Source: Macrococcus brunensis | GTDB taxonomy: Bacteria > Bacillota > Bacilli > Staphylococcales > Staphylococcaceae | NCBI RefSeq assembly: GCF_004359615.1 | Contig: NZ_SCWA01000010.1 | Span: 23,737-87,736, forward strand | DNA length: 64,000 bases | Direction of reading: 5' to 3' | Shown here: piece by piece, positions 20,550 through 29,791 of the stretch | Layout: each line of letters starts with the position of its first letter | How positions within the stretch are numbered: the first letter of the stretch is position 1 | The notes under the pieces: generated by a model | Databases searched by the model: none | Told to the model about the DNA's origin: nothing | Seen by the model: the letters and a program-made list of their open reading frames with translations, nothing else | Position numbers and translations under genes: made by a program

Positions 20550-20566
20550 TATGGTTGTTTTTTTTT
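20537..20566 (+). terminator. Intrinsic terminator of the codY operon
   Basis: Stem 20537-20546 with 20551-20560 (TAAT loop holding part of the stop codon, one G-U pair) followed by T-rich sequence. Confidence 0.85.
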
Positions 20567-20583
20567 GTTCAATGTGATATATT
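20555..20583 (+). promoter_or_regulatory. sigma-A promoter of rpsB
   Basis: TTGTTT (20555-20560), 17-bp spacer and extended -10 TGATATATT (hexamer 20578-20583). The -35 lies in the 3' arm of the codY terminator, so the two units abut. Confidence 0.6.
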
Positions 20584-20589
20584 AGTAAA

Positions 20590-20700
20590 CGGCTTTTAAA
20601 AAAGCTAATTCACACACTATAGCTAAGTATTTCAGTGGTGCAGCATCATGCTGTTCTGGAATTGCCTGTAGTGGCGGAATAAACCAATAGGAGGAAAATA
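20590..20700 (+). promoter_or_regulatory. Structured 5' leader of rpsB, possible ribosomal-protein autoregulatory RNA
   Basis: About 110 nt of untranslated RNA lies between the promoter and rpsB. A hairpin at 20591-20605 is followed by a longer one at 20631-20661 (base TTTCAG/CTGGAA, top CAGCA-TCA-TGCTG). Autoregulatory r-protein leaders are common in Firmicutes. No established S2 leader motif was recognised, so function is inferred. Confidence 0.35.
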
Positions 20701-20702
20701 AA

Positions 20703-21473
20703 ATGGCAGTTATCTCAATGAAACAATTGTTAGAAGCTGGTGTACATTTTGGACACCAAACTCGTCGCTGGAACCCAAAAATGAAGAAATATATCTTCAC
20801 AGAAAGAAACGGTATCTACATCATCGACCTTCAAAAAACAGTGAAGAAAGTTGAAGAAGCTTACAACTTCATGAAATCTGTTGCTGAAGAAGGCGGTACT
20901 GTATTATTCGTTGGTACTAAAAAACAAGCGCAGGAAGCAATCAAAGAAGAAGCTGAGCGTTCAGGTCAGTTCTACATCAACCAACGTTGGTTAGGTGGAA
21001 CATTAACGAACTACAAAACAATCAACAAACGTGTAAAACGTATTGCTGAAATCGAAAAAATGGAAGCAGACGGTACTTTCGAAGTCCTTCCTAAAAAAGA
21101 AGTCGTTGAGCTTAAAAAAGAATACGATCGTCTGATCAAATTCTTAGGCGGTATCCGCGATATGAAATCTATGCCCTCAGCTATCTTCGTTGTTGACCCT
21201 CGTAAAGAGCGTAACGCGATTGCTGAAGCTAAAAAATTACACATTCCAATCGTTGGTATCGTTGATACAAACTGTGATCCTGACGAAATCGATTACGTTA
21301 TCCCTGCAAACGACGATGCTATCCGTGCCGTTAAACTTTTAACAGGTAAAATGGCAGATGCGATTCTTGAAGCAAAACAAGGCGTTTCAGATGAAGAAGT
21401 TGCAGCTGAGCAGAACATCGACTTAACAGAAGCAAAAGCTCCAGCAACATCTGAAGAAACGACTGAAGCATAA
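20703..21473 (+). CDS. rpsB: 30S ribosomal protein uS2
   Basis: 256 aa. Begins [20 protein letters not shown], with [20 protein letters not shown] and [12 protein letters not shown], all hallmark uS2 segments. uS2 sits between head and body of the 30S subunit and joins late, supporting uS1 binding. Optimal AGGAGG ribosome-binding site; the acidic, Glu/Ala-rich tail is typical. A terminator follows, before tsf. Confidence 0.98.
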   Translation: MAVISMKQLLEAGVHFGHQTRRWNPKMKKYIFTERNGIYIIDLQKTVKKVEEAYNFMKSVAEEGGTVLFVGTKKQAQEAIKEEAERSGQFYINQRWLGGTLTNYKTINKRVKRIAEIEKMEADGTFEVLPKKEVVELKKEYDRLIKFLGGIRDMKSMPSAIFVVDPRKERNAIAEAKKLHIPIVGIVDTNCDPDEIDYVIPANDDAIRAVKLLTGKMADAILEAKQGVSDEEVAAEQNIDLTEAKAPATSEETTEA

Positions 21474-21479
21474 TAAACT

Positions 21480-21511
21480 AAGGTGATAAGTTTACTTATC
21501 ACCTTTTTTAA
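21480..21511 (+). terminator. Intrinsic terminator after rpsB
   Basis: Perfect 10-bp stem (21481-21490 with 21495-21504), TTTA loop and T tract. Partial read-through may serve tsf. Confidence 0.85.
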
Positions 21512-21599
21512 AGAAATCATGTAAATATTTCGCCTTTTGGCTGACAATTTAGTATGATTAATGAGTGAAGAACATTACTTTTATCTGGAGGAATTATTC

Positions 21600-22481
21600 A
21601 TGGCAATTACAGCACAATTAGTAAAACAACTTCGTGAAAGAACTGGCGCAGGTATGATGGACTGCAAAAAAGCATTAACTGAAACAAATGGTGACATTGA
21701 TGCAGCAGTAGACTACTTACGTGAAAAAGGGATCGCTAAAGCAGCTAAAAAAGCGGACCGTATCGCAGCTGAAGGTACAACTTATGTAGCTTCTAAAGGT
21801 AACGATGCAGTTCTTTTAGAATTAAACTCTGAGACTGACTTCGTTGCACGTAATGAAGGTTTCCAAGCATTAGTAAAAGAAATGGCAGATCACATCTTAA
21901 CTTCTAAACCAGCTGATGTTGAAGCGTTAATGGCTTCAGAAATGTCAGACGGTAAAACAGTTGAAAATAAAATGAACGAAGCAATTTCAACAATTGGTGA
22001 AAAATTAACGTTACGTCGTTTTGTTCTTGCAACTAAAACAGATGCTGACACATTTGGTGAGTACTTACACATGGGCGGCCGTATCGGTGTTCTTGCTGTA
22101 GTAGAAAACTCAACTGACGCTGAAGCAGCAAAAGACGTTGCAATGCACATTGCAGCACTTAACCCTAAATTCGTTTCTCGTGAGCAAGTTTCTGCTGAAG
22201 AACTTGAGCATGAAAAAGATATCTTAAAGCAGCAAGCATTAAATGAAGGTAAACCTGAAAATATCGTTGAAAAAATGGTTGAAGGTCGTCTTCGTAAATA
22301 CCTTGAAGAAATCTGTGCAGTCGATCAGCCGTTCGTTAAAAACCCTGATCAGACAGTTGCTGAATTCCTTAAATCAAAAGGTGGCTCTTTAAAATCATTC
22401 GTTCGTTACGAAGTGGGTGAAGGTATCGAGAAACGTCAAGATAACTTCGCTGATGAAGTAATGGGTCAAATCAACAAATAA
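21600..22481 (+). CDS. tsf: Translation elongation factor Ts
   Basis: 293 aa from ATG 21600 behind TGGAGGA. The open frame upstream has no fitting ribosome-binding site. The N-terminal UBA-like module ([20 protein letters not shown]) and the core with [14 protein letters not shown] are diagnostic. EF-Ts exchanges GDP for GTP on EF-Tu. It follows rpsB as in nearly all bacteria; a TATGAT at 21553 could be part of its own promoter. Confidence 0.98.
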   Translation: MAITAQLVKQLRERTGAGMMDCKKALTETNGDIDAAVDYLREKGIAKAAKKADRIAAEGTTYVASKGNDAVLLELNSETDFVARNEGFQALVKEMADHILTSKPADVEALMASEMSDGKTVENKMNEAISTIGEKLTLRRFVLATKTDADTFGEYLHMGGRIGVLAVVENSTDAEAAKDVAMHIAALNPKFVSREQVSAEELEHEKDILKQQALNEGKPENIVEKMVEGRLRKYLEEICAVDQPFVKNPDQTVAEFLKSKGGSLKSFVRYEVGEGIEKRQDNFADEVMGQINK

Positions 22482-22490
22482 TATTAGACA

Positions 22491-22528
22491 GACACGATGA
22501 TTCAATAAGATGATTCGTGTCTTTTTTT
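22491..22528 (+). terminator. Intrinsic terminator of tsf
   Basis: GACACGA (22491-22497) pairs with TCGTGTC (22515-22521) across a 17-nt loop, followed by seven T. Confidence 0.7.
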
Positions 22529-22533
22529 AAGCA

Positions 22534-22562
22534 TTAACAGATTAGTCATTAACTGATATAAT
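22534..22562 (+). promoter_or_regulatory. sigma-A promoter of pyrH-frr
   Basis: TTAACA (22534-22539), 17-bp spacer and extended -10 TGATATAATAC (hexamer 22557-22562), about 70 nt before pyrH. Confidence 0.75.
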
Positions 22563-22630
22563 ACATATAGTTTGTGCGCTTCTTTCAATAAAGAAGAGTT
22601 AAAATAAACGAGCGAAAGGGCGGAATAACA

Positions 22631-23350
22631 ATGGATACATCTAAATATAAACGAGTCGTACTGAAATTAAGTGGAGAAGCATTAGCAGGAGATACGGGAT
22701 TCGGTATCAATCCCGTTATCATTAAAAATATTGCGAAGCAGGTCGCTGAAGTGGCAACAATGGACTGTGAAGTGGCTGTTATTGTCGGTGGCGGCAACAT
22801 CTGGCGTGGTAAAACTGGCAGCGACCTCGGCATGGACCGTGGTACAGCCGATTACATGGGGATGCTTGCAACAGTGATGAATTCACTTGCCCTGCAGGAT
22901 AGTCTTGAGCAGCTTGATTGTGATACACGTGTTCTGACTTCAATCGCGATGCAGCAAGTAGCAGAACCTTACATCAGACGCCGTGCAATCCGCCATCTGG
23001 AAAAAGGACGTGTCGTTATTTTTGCAGCCGGCATCGGCAATCCATACTTCTCAACTGATACAACTGCCGCTCTTCGTGCAGCAGAAATGGAAGCAGATGT
23101 CATTCTGATGGGTAAAAACAATGTAGATGGTGTGTACTCAGCAGATCCGAAACTCGATCCGACAGCGAAAAAATATGAGAAACTGACGTATATTCAGATG
23201 CTGCAGGAAGGTCTGCAAGTCATGGATTCAACGGCAAGCTCGTTCTGTATGGACAACGACATCCCGCTCGTGGTATTCTCAATTATGGAGGATGGTAACA
23301 TTAAGCGTGCCATCATGGGAGAAGAAATCGGTACAACGATAACAAAATAA
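22631..23350 (+). CDS. pyrH: UMP kinase
   Basis: 239 aa, amino-acid-kinase fold: [14 protein letters not shown] at the N-terminus, [10 protein letters not shown] for phosphate binding, and [17 protein letters not shown] near the ATP site. It phosphorylates UMP to UDP and is hexameric and GTP-regulated in bacteria. Ribosome-binding site AAAGGGCGG; frr follows 17 nt later in the same unit. Confidence 0.97.
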   Translation: MDTSKYKRVVLKLSGEALAGDTGFGINPVIIKNIAKQVAEVATMDCEVAVIVGGGNIWRGKTGSDLGMDRGTADYMGMLATVMNSLALQDSLEQLDCDTRVLTSIAMQQVAEPYIRRRAIRHLEKGRVVIFAAGIGNPYFSTDTTAALRAAEMEADVILMGKNNVDGVYSADPKLDPTAKKYEKLTYIQMLQEGLQVMDSTASSFCMDNDIPLVVFSIMEDGNIKRAIMGEEIGTTITK

Positions 23351-23367
23351 GTGAGGAGTTATTTCTT

Positions 23368-23925
23368 ATGACGAAAGAGATCATCAATGAAACAAAAGAC
23401 AAAATGCAAAAGAGTATTGACAGCTTAACTCGTGAGTTTGCAGGCATCCGTGCAGGACATGCCAGCGCAAGCTTACTTGACCGCGTGTCTGTTAATTACT
23501 ATGGTGCAGATACACCTGTACAACAGCTTGCAGGTATTTCAGTACCTGAAGCAAGAATGCTTGTAGTGACACCTTATGACAAATCTTCTATCGATGATAT
23601 CCTTAAAGCAATCAATATGGCTAATTTAGGTGTCAATCCAACTTCTGACGGTACAGTAATCCGTATTACAGTGCCAGCACTGACAGAGGAACGTCGTAAA
23701 GAGTTCGTAAAAGAAGCGAAAAAAGAAGCAGAAAACGCAAAAGTGGCTATCCGTAATATTCGTCGTGATGCTAACGATGAACTGAAAAAAGCTGAAAAAT
23801 CTGGTGAACTGACTGAAGATGATCTTCGCAGCTACACAGAAGATGTTCAGAACTTAACGAATGACCATATCAAGAAAATTGATGACTTAACAGCGGCTAA
23901 AGAACAGGATATTATGGCTGTCTAA
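23368..23925 (+). CDS. frr: Ribosome recycling factor
   Basis: 185 aa, the standard length. Contains [32 protein letters not shown] and the C-terminal helical [12 protein letters not shown]. With EF-G it splits post-termination ribosomes. It is linked to pyrH as usual and followed by a terminator. Confidence 0.98.
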   Translation: MTKEIINETKDKMQKSIDSLTREFAGIRAGHASASLLDRVSVNYYGADTPVQQLAGISVPEARMLVVTPYDKSSIDDILKAINMANLGVNPTSDGTVIRITVPALTEERRKEFVKEAKKEAENAKVAIRNIRRDANDELKKAEKSGELTEDDLRSYTEDVQNLTNDHIKKIDDLTAAKEQDIMAV

Positions 23926-23932
23926 TAACTGG

Positions 23933-23975
23933 GGGCTGATGTTTCACTTATTGTGAGACATCGGCTCTTTTTTTG
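23933..23975 (+). terminator. Intrinsic terminator of pyrH-frr
   Basis: Long stem 23933-23947 with 23953-23967 containing G-U pairs, followed by a T tract. Confidence 0.88.
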
Positions 23976-23997
23976 TGGTTAAATAGAAGAGTAGATA

Positions 23998-24006
23998 TGT
24001 TAGAAT
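23998..24006 (+). promoter_or_regulatory. Extended -10 of a promoter for uppS-cdsA-dxr-rseP-proS
   Basis: TGTTAGAAT (hexamer 24001-24006), 30 nt before uppS; no convincing -35. It follows a terminator, so a promoter is expected here. Confidence 0.4.
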
Positions 24007-24036
24007 GAAGTTTAGTATCAAAGTTGGAGGACCGCT

Positions 24037-24786
24037 ATGTTTAATATATTTAAGAAGAACGCTTCTCAAACCATCGAACATGACGTTGTGCCGGAACATA
24101 TTGCTATCATCATGGATGGCAATGGCAGATGGGCTAAAAATAGAAAGATGCCTCGTGTGAAAGGGCATTATGAAGGCATGCAGACGGTCAAAAGAATTAC
24201 GACTCATGCTAGTCAGATTGGGGTTAAATACCTCACGCTTTATGCGTTTTCGACTGAGAACTGGTCGAGACCGAAAGAGGAAGTCAATTACTTGATGAAA
24301 TTACCGGTTGATTTTCTGGCTTCGTTTCTACCGGATTTAATGAAAAATAATGTGAAAGTAGAATCTATCGGTTTTATCGAACAGCTGCCAGAGCATACGA
24401 AAGAAGCACTTTACAAAGTTCAGCGGGAAACAGAGAATAATACGGGAATGAAGCTGATCTTCGCATTGAATTATGGGGGGCGGAAAGAAATCGTCGCTGC
24501 TGTGCAGCTGCTGGCAGCTGCCTATAAAAACAATGAGATTCAACTGGATGATATCGATGAGGAACGTGTCGGACAGGCACTCTTTACACGAGATTATCCC
24601 GATCCGGAGCTATTGATCCGCACTTCTGGAGAAAAACGTCTCAGTAATTTCATGCTCTGGCAGACTTCATACAGTGAATTTGTTTTTGATGAAAAACTTT
24701 GGCCGGATTATGCACCAGAAGACCTTGATCACGCGATTCATACCTACTGTAAGAGACAGCGGAGATTCGGAGGGCTGAATGGATGA
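24037..24786 (+). CDS. uppS: Undecaprenyl diphosphate synthase (cis-prenyltransferase)
   Basis: 249 aa. HIAIIMDGNGRWAKNR holds the catalytic Asp and the diphosphate-binding residues; LYAFSTENWSRP and DPELLIRTSGEKRLSNF are further family blocks. It condenses isopentenyl units onto farnesyl diphosphate to give the C55 carrier lipid used for peptidoglycan and teichoic acids, including the C55-P used by the csbB system here. Overlaps cdsA by 4 nt. Confidence 0.97.
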   Translation: MFNIFKKNASQTIEHDVVPEHIAIIMDGNGRWAKNRKMPRVKGHYEGMQTVKRITTHASQIGVKYLTLYAFSTENWSRPKEEVNYLMKLPVDFLASFLPDLMKNNVKVESIGFIEQLPEHTKEALYKVQRETENNTGMKLIFALNYGGRKEIVAAVQLLAAAYKNNEIQLDDIDEERVGQALFTRDYPDPELLIRTSGEKRLSNFMLWQTSYSEFVFDEKLWPDYAPEDLDHAIHTYCKRQRRFGGLNG

Positions 24787-25571
24787 AGACTAGAACAATA
24801 ACAGCGATTATCGCAATGGCAATTTTCTTACCGATTGTCATTTACGGCGGAATTCCTGTGCTGCTGCTCTCATACTTACTCGCAATCGTCGCGCTTAAGG
24901 AAGTACTGAACATGCAGCGTATCAAGCTCTATTCACTACCTGGTCTGATCAGTACTGCAGCGCTCTGCCTGATTATGTCGCCTGCGCGCAGTCGAATTGT
25001 AGAAAGTGACTACCAGGTCCCTTTTTTGATTATTATCAGCCTGATTCTGCTAAGCCATACAGTGATTTCTAAAAACCGTTTCTCATTCGTTGATGCGGCA
25101 TTCTGTATGCTGGCGGTAGCTTATGTCGGTATCGGCTTTATGTATTTCTACGAAACAAGACATCACGGGCTGCATTATCTCCTTTTTGCGCTGCTTGTGG
25201 TATGGTTAACAGATACAGGTGCATACATATTTGGACGTTTATTCGGCAAACGTAAACTATGGCCGGAAATCAGTCCCAACAAAACGATAGAAGGCTTTAT
25301 TGGTGGAATAGCGAGCAGTACGATCGTCGCAATTGTCTTTGCACTTAACTATGAGATGCCGCTCGGACTGGTCCCGCTCATCTTTGTAACATGGTTGTTC
25401 AGTATAGCCGGTCAGTTAGGTGATTTAGTGGAATCTGCATTGAAACGAAATTTCGGCGTGAAAGACTCAGGGACATTGCTGCCAGGTCACGGTGGTATAT
25501 TGGACCGTTTTGACAGCCTGATATTTGTTCTGCCGTTGATCAATATCTTTTTAATTAACTTTCAGAGTTAG
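24783..25571 (+). CDS. cdsA: Phosphatidate cytidylyltransferase
   Basis: 262 aa with about eight membrane helices and the C-terminal CDP-diglyceride synthetase signature [20 protein letters not shown] followed by GILDRFDS. It makes CDP-diacylglycerol from phosphatidic acid and CTP; PgsA, encoded at 59891, uses that product. Starts inside uppS (ATGA overlap); dxr follows after 8 nt. Confidence 0.96.
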   Translation: MKTRTITAIIAMAIFLPIVIYGGIPVLLLSYLLAIVALKEVLNMQRIKLYSLPGLISTAALCLIMSPARSRIVESDYQVPFLIIISLILLSHTVISKNRFSFVDAAFCMLAVAYVGIGFMYFYETRHHGLHYLLFALLVVWLTDTGAYIFGRLFGKRKLWPEISPNKTIEGFIGGIASSTIVAIVFALNYEMPLGLVPLIFVTWLFSIAGQLGDLVESALKRNFGVKDSGTLLPGHGGILDRFDSLIFVLPLINIFLINFQS

Positions 25572-25579
25572 GTGATGAC

Positions 25580-26710
25580 ATGAAAAAAATAGGAATTTTA
25601 GGTGCGAGTGGTTCAGTTGGCATGCAAGGATTGGATATTATCCGTCAGCATCCGGAAGAATACAAGCTTGTAAGTTTTGCTGTAGGGCGTAGTATAGACC
25701 TTGCAATTAATATTATCGAGGAGTTTAAGCCCGCTATCGTCTCTGTCCAGAACGCAGAAGATAAAAAAGTATTGGAGAAATACGACATTGAAGTTGTGCA
25801 CGGTGAGGAAGGACTTCTTGCTGTAGCCGGCTATTATGAAAACGATATGCTGCTGAATTCCATTTTAGGCAGTGTGGGACTACGACCCACTCTGCATGCG
25901 ATAGAACAGGGGATTGATATTGCGCTAGCCAATAAAGAGACACTCGTTGTTGCAGGGGAAATAGTCATGCAGCATGCGAAAAAGTACGGCGTTAATATTC
26001 TGCCTGTTGATTCTGAGCATTCAGCGATTTTTCAGTGTTTAAACGGTGAGGACCCGAAAAATATTGAGAAGATCATCATTACAGCAAGCGGTGGTTCTTT
26101 CAGAGATAAAACGCGCAGTGAACTCGAGAATGTCACACTTGAAGATGCGCTTAACCATCCGAACTGGTCAATGGGTCAGAAGATTACGATTGATTCTGCG
26201 ACGATGATGAATAAAGGACTGGAAGTCATCGAGGCGAAATGGCTCTTCGACTTGCCGGTTGAGAAGATTGAGACTATTCTTCATAAAGAGAGCGTCATTC
26301 ATTCGATGGTTGAGTTTAATGATACGAGTGTCATGGCTCAGCTCGGCACGCCGGATATGCGGATGCCGATTCTATACGCATTCAGCTATCCAGATAGACT
26401 CCCTCGTCAAGGTGAACGTCTTAACTTAGCGAAGTTCGGGACTTTGGACTTCAAGGAGATGGACTTCGAGCGCTTCAGATGTCTGAAGTTCGCCTACGAT
26501 GCGATTAAGATCGGTGGCACAATGCCTGTTGTCATGAATGCTGTCAATGAAGTCGCCGTGCAGATGTTCTTAAACGGAGAGATCAGTTTTCTTGATATCG
26601 AGCGACTGATTGAGCGAGAGATGGAGCAGCATGAAGTCATCCAGCATCCTGACCTGGAAACGATACTGAAAGTCGACGCGGATTATAAATCGCGTCAATA
26701 TGAGGTGTAA
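25580..26710 (+). CDS. dxr: 1-deoxy-D-xylulose 5-phosphate reductoisomerase
   Basis: 376 aa. NADPH-binding [16 protein letters not shown] at the N-terminus, [25 protein letters not shown] (metal/substrate acidic residues) and the [20 protein letters not shown] block. It converts DXP to MEP, the first committed step of the non-mevalonate isoprenoid pathway and the target of fosmidomycin. The position between cdsA and rseP is the usual Firmicute one; S. aureus, which uses mevalonate, lacks it. Its presence implies a MEP pathway here. Confidence 0.97.
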   Translation: MKKIGILGASGSVGMQGLDIIRQHPEEYKLVSFAVGRSIDLAINIIEEFKPAIVSVQNAEDKKVLEKYDIEVVHGEEGLLAVAGYYENDMLLNSILGSVGLRPTLHAIEQGIDIALANKETLVVAGEIVMQHAKKYGVNILPVDSEHSAIFQCLNGEDPKNIEKIIITASGGSFRDKTRSELENVTLEDALNHPNWSMGQKITIDSATMMNKGLEVIEAKWLFDLPVEKIETILHKESVIHSMVEFNDTSVMAQLGTPDMRMPILYAFSYPDRLPRQGERLNLAKFGTLDFKEMDFERFRCLKFAYDAIKIGGTMPVVMNAVNEVAVQMFLNGEISFLDIERLIEREMEQHEVIQHPDLETILKVDADYKSRQYEV

Positions 26711-26713
26711 AGT

Positions 26714-27994
26714 ATGATAGGGATTATCGCATTTATATTTGTCTTTGGGTTATTAGTGACTGTCCATGAGTTTGGGCATTTATACTTCGCTAAAAGAGCG
26801 GGTATTATGTGTCCTGAGTTTGCGATTGGTATGGGACCCAAAATATTCTCTTACAAGAAAAACGAAACACTTTATACGATTAGAATGCTACCGGTCGGCG
26901 GATACGTTATGATGGCCGGAAGCGGTATGGAACAGAATCCATTGACAGCAGGACAGACGGTCAGCATTAAACGTAATACTGCAGGTGAAGTGACGCATGT
27001 CATCTTAGATGATCAGCATCAGTTCAGACAGATTGAACAGCTGGAAGTGGAAGACAGCGATTTTGAAGATGGTCTCTTTATAGAAGGTATAGACAGTTAT
27101 ACGAATGAACGCGTGCGTTATACACTGGCTGATGAAGCTTACTTCGTGCGTGAAGGTGACCTCGTGCAGATTGCACCACGCCACCGCCAGTTTAAAAATA
27201 AAAAACCGTGGCCAAAATTTTTGACGCTTTTTGCTGGGCCGCTGTTTAACTTTTTACTGGCACTCGTCATTTTCATTGGTCTCGCGTTTGTATCTGGTAC
27301 ACCGACAGATAAACCGATCATCGGTGAAATTTTAAAAGACAGCCCGGCAGATAAAGCAGGACTCGTGATGAAAGATAAAGTTCTGGAGATTGACGGTCAA
27401 AAAATCGATAAATTCGAAGATATGGGTCCACACTTAAAAGATGGAGAGACTCATGAATTTCTGATTGAACGAGACGGTCAGAAACTGACTAAGTCAGTGA
27501 CTCCGAAGAAGATGGAGTACCGTGAAAAAACTAAAACACTTAAAAAGTATGCTATCGGTGTGAATCCGATGATGACACATGATAATTTCCTTGCACCATT
27601 TAAATATGGTTTTTTCAAAACAATTGAGATGATGTCTCTTATCTTCATGCTGGTAGGTCAACTCTTCTCCAGTATATTCACGGGACACTTCAGCTTCGAT
27701 ATGCTGAACGGACCGGTCGGTATTTATAAGAATACAGAGAAGGTTGCATCGCTGGGTATCCTGTCACTATTATCATGGGCAGGAATGCTGTCTGTGAACT
27801 TAGGGATTATGAACTTATTGCCGATTCCAGCTCTTGACGGCGGCCGCATTCTCTTTGTCATCTATGAGGCAATCTTCAGAAAGCCTGTTAACAAAAAAGC
27901 GGAAGTTGTCATTATTACTGCTGGTGCTGTTTTCTTATTCTTTGTCATGATTATGGTGACATGGAACGATATACAACGATATTTCTTTAATTAA
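26714..27994 (+). CDS. rseP: Site-2 intramembrane metalloprotease RseP/RasP
   Basis: 426 aa. The zinc motif HEFGH (His18, His22) lies in the first membrane helix and the second metal-site segment [11 protein letters not shown] in a late helix. A central PDZ domain spans about 195-275. Site-2 proteases clip membrane-embedded anti-sigma factors and signal-peptide remnants. S. aureus and B. subtilis homologues lie in the same place between cdsA and proS. The start is 3 nt after the dxr stop. Confidence 0.95.
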   Translation: MIGIIAFIFVFGLLVTVHEFGHLYFAKRAGIMCPEFAIGMGPKIFSYKKNETLYTIRMLPVGGYVMMAGSGMEQNPLTAGQTVSIKRNTAGEVTHVILDDQHQFRQIEQLEVEDSDFEDGLFIEGIDSYTNERVRYTLADEAYFVREGDLVQIAPRHRQFKNKKPWPKFLTLFAGPLFNFLLALVIFIGLAFVSGTPTDKPIIGEILKDSPADKAGLVMKDKVLEIDGQKIDKFEDMGPHLKDGETHEFLIERDGQKLTKSVTPKKMEYREKTKTLKKYAIGVNPMMTHDNFLAPFKYGFFKTIEMMSLIFMLVGQLFSSIFTGHFSFDMLNGPVGIYKNTEKVASLGILSLLSWAGMLSVNLGIMNLLPIPALDGGRILFVIYEAIFRKPVNKKAEVVIITAGAVFLFFVMIMVTWNDIQRYFFN

Positions 27995-28008
27995 TAGGAG
28001 GTTAAGAC

Positions 28009-29712
28009 ATGAAACAATCTAAAATGTTTATTCCGACATTACGTGAAGTGCCTAATGATGCGGAATCTAAAAGTCATCAGCTTTTACTGAAAGCAGGTAT
28101 GATTAAGCAGATCGCGAGCGGGGTCTACAGTTATTTACCCATTGCTAAACGCGTACTTAATAAGATAGAAGCGATTGTGCGTGAAGAAATGGAAGCTATA
28201 GACGGCGTCGAGATTCTGATGCCGGCACTGCAGCCATCTGAGCTGTGGCAGGAAAGTGGACGCTGGCCAAGCTATGGTGCTGAACTGATGCGTATGACAG
28301 ACCGTCACGGTCGTGAGTTTGCGCTCGGACCAACGCACGAAGAGATCATCACGTCCTTAGTGCGTGATGAACTGAAGTCTTATAAGAAGCTTCCGGTGAC
28401 GTTATTCCAGATCCAGAATAAATTCCGTGATGAAAAACGTCCTCGATTTGGTCTACTGCGTGGACGTGAGTTCATCATGAAGGACGCTTACAGCTTCCAC
28501 GCGACAGAAGAGTCACTGGACGAGACTTATCAGGATATGTATCAGGCATACAGCAATATCTATAACCGCGTCGGTCTTAAGTTCCGTCCGGTCATTGCAG
28601 ATAGTGGTGCGATCGGCGGCAGCCATACACATGAATTTATGGCGCTTGCTGAAATCGGTGAAGATACGATTGCTTATACAGAGGGCAGTGACTATGCTGC
28701 AAACATTGAAAAAGCTGAAGTTGTTTATACGCCGAATGTTCAGTATTCAGCAGAAACGGCACTTGAAAAAATTCATACACCAGGTGTCAAGACAGCGCAG
28801 CAGCTGGCAGACTTACTTGGTAAACGACTTGATGAGATCGTTAAGTCGATGATCATCAAAGTAGACGATCGTTTCGTCATGTTCCTGATACGCGGTCATC
28901 ATGAATTAAACGACGTCAAAGTGAAATCTTTCTTTAGTACTGAAGTGGTTGAAATGGCGACTGAAGCAGAGATTGAAGGCATTATGAACGCGAAGCCGGG
29001 TTCACTCGGTCCAGTCGGCGTGACGAAGATTGATATCTATGCAGACAATGCGGTACAGGATATCAACAACCTTGCAGTAGGTGCCAATGAGACAGATTAC
29101 CATTATATCAATGCGAATGCAGGTCGCGATTTTAAGGTTAAAACTTATGGCGACTTCCGCTTCATCTTAGAAGGTGAAGAAGCGGCTGATGGTAGTGGTC
29201 CTGTTAAGTTTGCAGAGGGGATTGAAGTCGGTCAGGTCTTTAAGCTGGGCACAAAGTACTCTGAAGCGATGAAGGCGACATTCCTGAACGAACAAGGGAA
29301 AGCACAGCCAATGATTATGGGCTGCTACGGTATCGGCGTCTCCCGTACACTGAGTGCTGTCATTGAACAGCATCATGATGACAACGGCATTATCTGGCCG
29401 AAATCAATCACGCCATTTGATATCCATGTGATCTCAGTCAACCCGAAACAAGAGGCTCAACGACTGCTTGCAGACCAGCTTTACACGGACTTCTCTAAAA
29501 ACTATCAGGTTCTTTATGACGACCGTCAAGAACGTGCAGGCGTTAAGTTTAACGATGCAGACTTGATTGGGGTACCGCTTCGTATCGTCGTCGGCAAACA
29601 GGCGGCAGATGAAATTGTTGAAGTGAAAGTTCGTCAGACGGGTGAGTCATTTGAAGTCCCTGTCAGTGAACTGGCTACTAAAATTGAAACTTTATATCAA
29701 GACTTAGCTTAA
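28009..29712 (+). CDS. proS: Prolyl-tRNA synthetase (bacterial type)
   Basis: 567 aa, the long bacterial form with an editing (INS) domain of about 170 residues between class II motifs 2 and 3. Motif 2 region [21 protein letters not shown] and motif 3 [17 protein letters not shown] are present, with a C-terminal anticodon-binding domain. It charges tRNA-Pro and hydrolyses mischarged Ala-tRNA-Pro. Ribosome-binding site TAGGAGG. Last gene of the uppS-proS unit. Confidence 0.97.
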   Translation: MKQSKMFIPTLREVPNDAESKSHQLLLKAGMIKQIASGVYSYLPIAKRVLNKIEAIVREEMEAIDGVEILMPALQPSELWQESGRWPSYGAELMRMTDRHGREFALGPTHEEIITSLVRDELKSYKKLPVTLFQIQNKFRDEKRPRFGLLRGREFIMKDAYSFHATEESLDETYQDMYQAYSNIYNRVGLKFRPVIADSGAIGGSHTHEFMALAEIGEDTIAYTEGSDYAANIEKAEVVYTPNVQYSAETALEKIHTPGVKTAQQLADLLGKRLDEIVKSMIIKVDDRFVMFLIRGHHELNDVKVKSFFSTEVVEMATEAEIEGIMNAKPGSLGPVGVTKIDIYADNAVQDINNLAVGANETDYHYINANAGRDFKVKTYGDFRFILEGEEAADGSGPVKFAEGIEVGQVFKLGTKYSEAMKATFLNEQGKAQPMIMGCYGIGVSRTLSAVIEQHHDDNGIIWPKSITPFDIHVISVNPKQEAQRLLADQLYTDFSKNYQVLYDDRQERAGVKFNDADLIGVPLRIVVGKQAADEIVEVKVRQTGESFEVPVSELATKIETLYQDLA

Positions 29713-29737
29713 AAATTTGCTATAATAGAACTAACTT

Positions 29738-29769
29738 AAGTAATGCGCTTTTTGGCGCGTTACTTTTTC
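29738..29769 (+). terminator. Intrinsic terminator between proS and polC
   Basis: 11-bp stem 29738-29748 with 29755-29765 (one G-U) and a T-rich loop and tail. A TGCTATAAT extended -10 (29718-29726) lies just upstream, so any transcript from it would meet this hairpin within a few nucleotides. Confidence 0.8.
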
Positions 29770-29791
29770 ATTTTATAAAGGTGGTCATGGC

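Noticed and set aside
27995..28008. T-box riboswitch for proS
   Set aside because: Only 14 nt separate rseP and proS, so no leader can exist there.
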